Source: JABMQB01 sp964408795 (GTDB taxonomy: Bacteria > Bacteroidota > Bacteroidia > Bacteroidales > Prolixibacteraceae). From it: 64,000 bases of DNA. Location: positions 7,403 through 71,402 of the forward strand of contig CAYPAW010000034.1 in assembly GCA_964408795.1 (NCBI GenBank), in the 5' to 3' direction. The translations under genes and the position numbers were made by a program. Positions 60,821 to 64,000 of the stretch are shown piece after piece (the stretch's first letter is position 1; each line of letters starts with the position of its first letter). The notes below the pieces were generated by a model, which was not told the DNA's origin, did no database searches, and saw nothing but the letters and a program-made list of their open reading frames with translations.

Positions 60821-63520
60821 ATGAAAACACGAAGAATTCTTCTGTTCGCATTGGGATTGATCCTTTGGTATCATCCTCTTTTTGGGCAGTTTTCAGGAGG
60901 TAAAGGAAGTCCCGATGAACCGTTCAAGGTTGCAACTGCAGCAGATTTAAGCAATGTAAGAAACTATCGTACTTTTTATTTTATTCAAATAGCCAACATT
61001 GATCTGTCTGGTACAAACTGGGTACCTATAGCCGGAGGCGGGACAGCCGATCTGTTTACAGGGAATTATGACGGGAATGGTTACACCATTTCAAATCTGG
61101 TCATTGACCGTCCCTCCACAGCGAATGTGGGTCTGTTCGGTCATTTAGGCGAAGGGACCTTGATCAATCCGGCCGTGATCCGGGATGTTCACCTGGTGAA
61201 TGTGAATGTAGCCGGAGGCCGGGGCACGGGGAGCCTTGTAGGACGAGTGACGGGAAATATTTATACCCTCATTGAAGGGTGCTCGGCATCGGGTGTAGCT
61301 GAAAAACGCAGTGTTACCGGTGATGCAGCTACCGGCGGACTGGTGGGGTCAAACAACAGTGCAACAGAAACACCGGGCGGTACCAACAACCCGATCATTT
61401 CCAAATGTTGGGCAGCTATCGATGTAACCTACTCGGGGGCTGGTCCGGGAGGACTTGCTGCGGAAAAATTCGGCGGACTGAGTGGCTGTAACCAGAAAGG
61501 GACGATCCTGGATTCGTATGCCAGGGGTTCGGTAACGGTTGAAAGAGATGCTCCATGGTCGTGGACCGTTAAAAATATCGGAGGCCTGGCCGGATGCATC
61601 CTTTATCGTGGGGTGATCGAAAGAAGCTATGCAACCGGAGCGGTAACAGCAAATGCAGATGTAGATGCAGGAACCTTTGGGGGCTTGGTCGGAAATGTTG
61701 GAACCGGGGGAAACAAGGGGGTCGTCGTGGATTCCTACTGGGATACCGAAACAACCACGCAGGGATCTTCGGCAGGCGGTACCGGACTGACAACGGCGCA
61801 AATGAAAGACCAGTCAAATTTCATTGGTTTTGATTTTACCAATGTGTGGGATATCGACGACGGATCGACCAACGACGGATATCCGTTTTTACGGGATGTG
61901 TCTGTAACTAAGTATGTTACATGGAAACGTGCTTTCTCTGATGATTGGAATACAGCAGGTAACTGGTCATCAGACGGCGTACCGGGCGCCAATGATATTG
62001 CCTATGTACCTATGGCGGGAACCTATCCGATCATACATGGAGCAGCTCCCACGGTTAAGGGATTATCTATTGCTGACGGAGCCAACCTGACCATTGGCCC
62101 GCAGGGGAAACTTACGGTTACCGATGTACTGCTTAGTAGTGACACGGCCAGTGCCATCACCATTCAGTCTGACGGAACCCATACCGGTTCACTGATTGCC
62201 CCCGGGGGCAAAGGACTGATAACCGTTGAACGCTGGTTGGTACATGATCAATGGCATATTGTCGGGGTGCCCGTGCAGGGACAAGATATTGAAACAGCAT
62301 TGTTACTACCAGCCAATAGCATTGCATCGCATGGAAGTGATCCCGTAACGTATGGAGGATCTGCCTATAACGAAGGAACAAACAACTGGAACGCTTATTA
62401 TAACAGCGAGATGGAGGCTGACAGTTTTAAACTGGGCGAGGGATACCTTATACGGAGAGGGGGTGCAAATGGAGTTGTATCCTTTACCGGCATCCTGGCC
62501 AACAGTGAGGTACCCTGGGATATCACTCGTACAGGATATGGCTGGAATTGCCTGGGCAATCCGTATCCGTCGGCGCTGGCTGCTGTCAGTGATGCTGCAG
62601 AAACCGATTTTTTAACCACCAATGCAGGAGCATTGGATGACAGTTTTGAGGCTCTTTACGTGTGGGATCCCGGCGCAAATGATTATGTGATTGTCAACCA
62701 TGCCAAAACAGGCTGGGATACCGATTACCTCCAGTCGGGGCAGGGATTTATTGTGAGGGCTGACGCTGCCGGCCAGGCTACTTTTACCTCCGACATGCAA
62801 TCGCATCAACCCACCCAGGAGTTTAAATCGGGCGGGACTCCCTGGCCGGGATTTGTGGTTGCAGTCACGAAAGAGGAGCACACGGCAAGAACCATCCTCA
62901 GCTTTCACACCACCATGACGGCCGGCTTGGATCCCGGGTACGATGCCGGGGTGTTCAAACACAATCCGGAACTGGTCCTCTATACGCAGCTTTTGGAAGA
63001 TAACGGCGTGGATTTTGGCCTTCAGTGCCTGCCGCAATCCTCATTGGAAGGAGCCGTTATTCCCCTGGGCATCGAGATGACTCAACCGGGAGAGGTGACC
63101 TTCCACATCCGTTTATCCGGAATGCCGGAGAACAGGTGCGTAGTGCTGGAAGACCGGCTGAGCGAGCAATCAACATGGTTTACCCATGAATCCGATGTAT
63201 ATATGGCTACTCTCGCTGAAGAGGATACAGGATACGGGCGTTTTTATCTGTCCGTGGGAGAGATAACAGGAAGCAAAAGTATACCGGAGGATCCTTTCAC
63301 GGTCTATTACCGTGCAGGGAAACTTTACCTGCACAAAGAGATACAGGGAAAAGGCGAGGCTGCATTGTATGACCTGAACGGCCGGAAAATAGCTGGTTAT
63401 TCGCTGAACCACACCAACCGGCATATTATAGCCGCTCCGCCGGTGAACGGGATCTATATAGTGAAGGTACAGGATGAAACAACCATCCGGGCAGCCAGGG
63501 TTTTGATTACAAACGATTAA
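60821..63520 (+). CDS. T9SS-secreted GLUG-repeat surface protein
   Basis: An 899-residue protein with a signal peptide (about 1-22, ending PLFGQ). Residues about 28-345 form a right-handed beta-helix-like region with GLUG-type motifs (ANVGLFGHLGEG, GGLVGSNN, FGGLSGCNQKG, GGLAGCILYRG, FGGLVGNVGTGG). A large beta-rich middle follows, and the end (YYRAGKLYLHKEIQGKGEAALYDLNGRKIAGYSL... to ...RVLITND) is a T9SS type A sorting domain. It should be exported across the outer membrane and displayed or released; GLUG proteins are often adhesins. A 62-residue small gene follows 11 bp later and a PqqD-like gene after that. Confidence 0.83.
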   Translation: MKTRRILLFALGLILWYHPLFGQFSGGKGSPDEPFKVATAADLSNVRNYRTFYFIQIANIDLSGTNWVPIAGGGTADLFTGNYDGNGYTISNLVIDRPSTANVGLFGHLGEGTLINPAVIRDVHLVNVNVAGGRGTGSLVGRVTGNIYTLIEGCSASGVAEKRSVTGDAATGGLVGSNNSATETPGGTNNPIISKCWAAIDVTYSGAGPGGLAAEKFGGLSGCNQKGTILDSYARGSVTVERDAPWSWTVKNIGGLAGCILYRGVIERSYATGAVTANADVDAGTFGGLVGNVGTGGNKGVVVDSYWDTETTTQGSSAGGTGLTTAQMKDQSNFIGFDFTNVWDIDDGSTNDGYPFLRDVSVTKYVTWKRAFSDDWNTAGNWSSDGVPGANDIAYVPMAGTYPIIHGAAPTVKGLSIADGANLTIGPQGKLTVTDVLLSSDTASAITIQSDGTHTGSLIAPGGKGLITVERWLVHDQWHIVGVPVQGQDIETALLLPANSIASHGSDPVTYGGSAYNEGTNNWNAYYNSEMEADSFKLGEGYLIRRGGANGVVSFTGILANSEVPWDITRTGYGWNCLGNPYPSALAAVSDAAETDFLTTNAGALDDSFEALYVWDPGANDYVIVNHAKTGWDTDYLQSGQGFIVRADAAGQATFTSDMQSHQPTQEFKSGGTPWPGFVVAVTKEEHTARTILSFHTTMTAGLDPGYDAGVFKHNPELVLYTQLLEDNGVDFGLQCLPQSSLEGAVIPLGIEMTQPGEVTFHIRLSGMPENRCVVLEDRLSEQSTWFTHESDVYMATLAEEDTGYGRFYLSVGEITGSKSIPEDPFTVYYRAGKLYLHKEIQGKGEAALYDLNGRKIAGYSLNHTNRHIIAAPPVNGIYIVKVQDETTIRAARVLITND

Positions 63521-63531
63521 GAAAGGGTTTT

Positions 63532-63720
63532 ATGAAGATGCAATCAGGAAAAAAAGAGGGAAACAAAACCCCGGAGAATAAAAAGATCACCCGCAAGGAA
63601 GCCTTGAAAAAAGCAGGCAGGTATGCAGCTCTTACAGCGGCCACCATGTTGATTCTGGATCCGACCAAAGCATCGGCTGAGGGGTCTGCACCCGCTCCTC
63701 CGCCATCGTGGCCTTATTAA
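63532..63720 (+). CDS. 62-residue leader-like small protein with Pro-rich tail
   Basis: The protein has a Lys/Glu-rich start, an amphipathic Arg/Lys stretch ITRKEALKKAGRYAALTAATMLIL (given in parts: ITRKEALKKAGRYA, then ALTAATMLIL), a DPTKASA motif resembling a signal-cleavage site and a short tail EGSAPAPPPSWPY. The RKEALKK start resembles a weak twin-arginine signal with only one strong basic pair. It lies between a T9SS-secreted protein and a PqqD-like protein, all on one strand with 11-bp and 4-bp gaps. It may be a short exported peptide or the precursor of a modified peptide. No homologue is known to me. Confidence 0.6.
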   Translation: MKMQSGKKEGNKTPENKKITRKEALKKAGRYAALTAATMLILDPTKASAEGSAPAPPPSWPY

Positions 63721-63724
63721 TAGA

Positions 63725-64000
63725 ATGAATTACCTTTCAAAAGCAATTCCCGGCTGGCAGGTCGTCTGGCTGGCGCCGGTTAACCGCTATATCCTGTTCC
63801 GGGAACCGGCATTCAGCATGTTTAAGGACCTGGCAACCAACGCTTCCCCCGAAGAGGCAGCAAAACGTCTGACTGAAAATCAGAAGGTCGGTTTCTCTGA
63901 AGCCCTGGAAATCGCGCATGAAACAGACCGTAACATCCGGAACCTCCTGGCTGAAGGGAAACAAAATCCCGGGGTGACAGAAAAGGAAGGATCCTCAGCC
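63725..64000 (+). CDS. Start of a PqqD/RRE-like protein, cut by the window edge
   Basis: From the ATG at 63725, four bases after the small gene, an open frame runs to the window end (92 codons). The pattern WQVVWLAPVNRYILFREPAFSMFKDLA followed by helices (SPEEAAKRLTENQ, SEALEIAHETDRNIRNLL) resembles a PqqD-type fold: three strands, then three helices, used as peptide-recognition elements in peptide-modifying enzymes. The rest of the protein is not visible, so the enzyme domain, if any, is unknown. The call rests on pattern only. Confidence 0.45.
   Translation, partial: MNYLSKAIPGWQVVWLAPVNRYILFREPAFSMFKDLATNASPEEAAKRLTENQKVGFSEALEIAHETDRNIRNLLAEGKQNPGVTEKEGSSA

Overview
The window reads as a chromosomal segment of a Bacteroidota bacterium, most likely of the Bacteroidales/Marinilabiliales type (inference from gene content, not from a database search). 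Support: two proteins with type IX secretion (T9SS) C-terminal sorting domains, a SusD-family lipoprotein, a GT117/DUF2723 membrane glycosyltransferase, DUF3108, DUF5020, DUF6807 and DUF6427 proteins, and repeated Bacteroidota-type promoters (-7 TAnnTTTG, several with a TTG about 18-19 bp upstream). Most of the window is ordinary core genome; the accessory parts lie at about 1-4 kb, 16-33 kb and 57-64 kb. No rRNA, prophage, CRISPR array or recognisable transposase gene was seen.

Layout. 0-3.7 kb: two GH51 alpha-L-arabinofuranosidases, the first cut by the window edge, the second secreted by T9SS. 3.8-16 kb: tRNA-Asn with a broken copy of its own 3' end, a PfkB-type nucleoside kinase, a deoxynucleoside kinase, a GH3-family adenylating enzyme, CvpA, tyrS, a Wzz-like/O-antigen ligase-like pair, efp, a DUF3108 protein, tsaB, a PD40 propeller protein and a small winged-helix protein. 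16-26 kb: tRNA-Phe with tandem copies of its tail, an M16 peptidase, an O-methyltransferase, mutS, tRNA-Gly and tRNA-Leu(TAA), the truncated start of a propeller sensor, a SusD with no SusC (a decayed glycan-uptake locus) and an M48 lipoprotein protease. 26-33.7 kb: a catabolic cluster on the minus strand (URO-D-like protein, two DUF6807 proteins, two Gfo/Idh/MocA oxidoreductases) with a divergent AraC regulator.

33.7-57 kb is again core: ahcY, recQ, tatC, lptB, tRNA-Leu(TAG), tig-clpP-clpX, a PLP dehydratase with an SMP-30 lipoprotein, purine nucleoside phosphorylase overlapping lpxK, folK, sppA, the GT117 protein, purD-DUF6427, ispD, a DUF5020 protein and tRNA-Val. 57-64 kb: a tricorn-like protease split by a frameshift, a 180-bp mosaic of 7- and 8-base tandem repeats, then a T9SS-secreted GLUG-repeat protein followed at once by a 62-residue leader-like peptide and the start of a PqqD/RRE-like protein that runs off the window.

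The least-explained signals are: (1) downstream copies of tRNA 3' ends, each interrupted just after the T-loop TTC by a short palindrome (Asn, Phe, perhaps Gly); (2) a 98-bp dispersed repeat whose two copies differ mostly at third codon positions, plus related palindromes; (3) the 7/8-mer repeat mosaic; (4) the possible peptide-maturation locus at the right edge.
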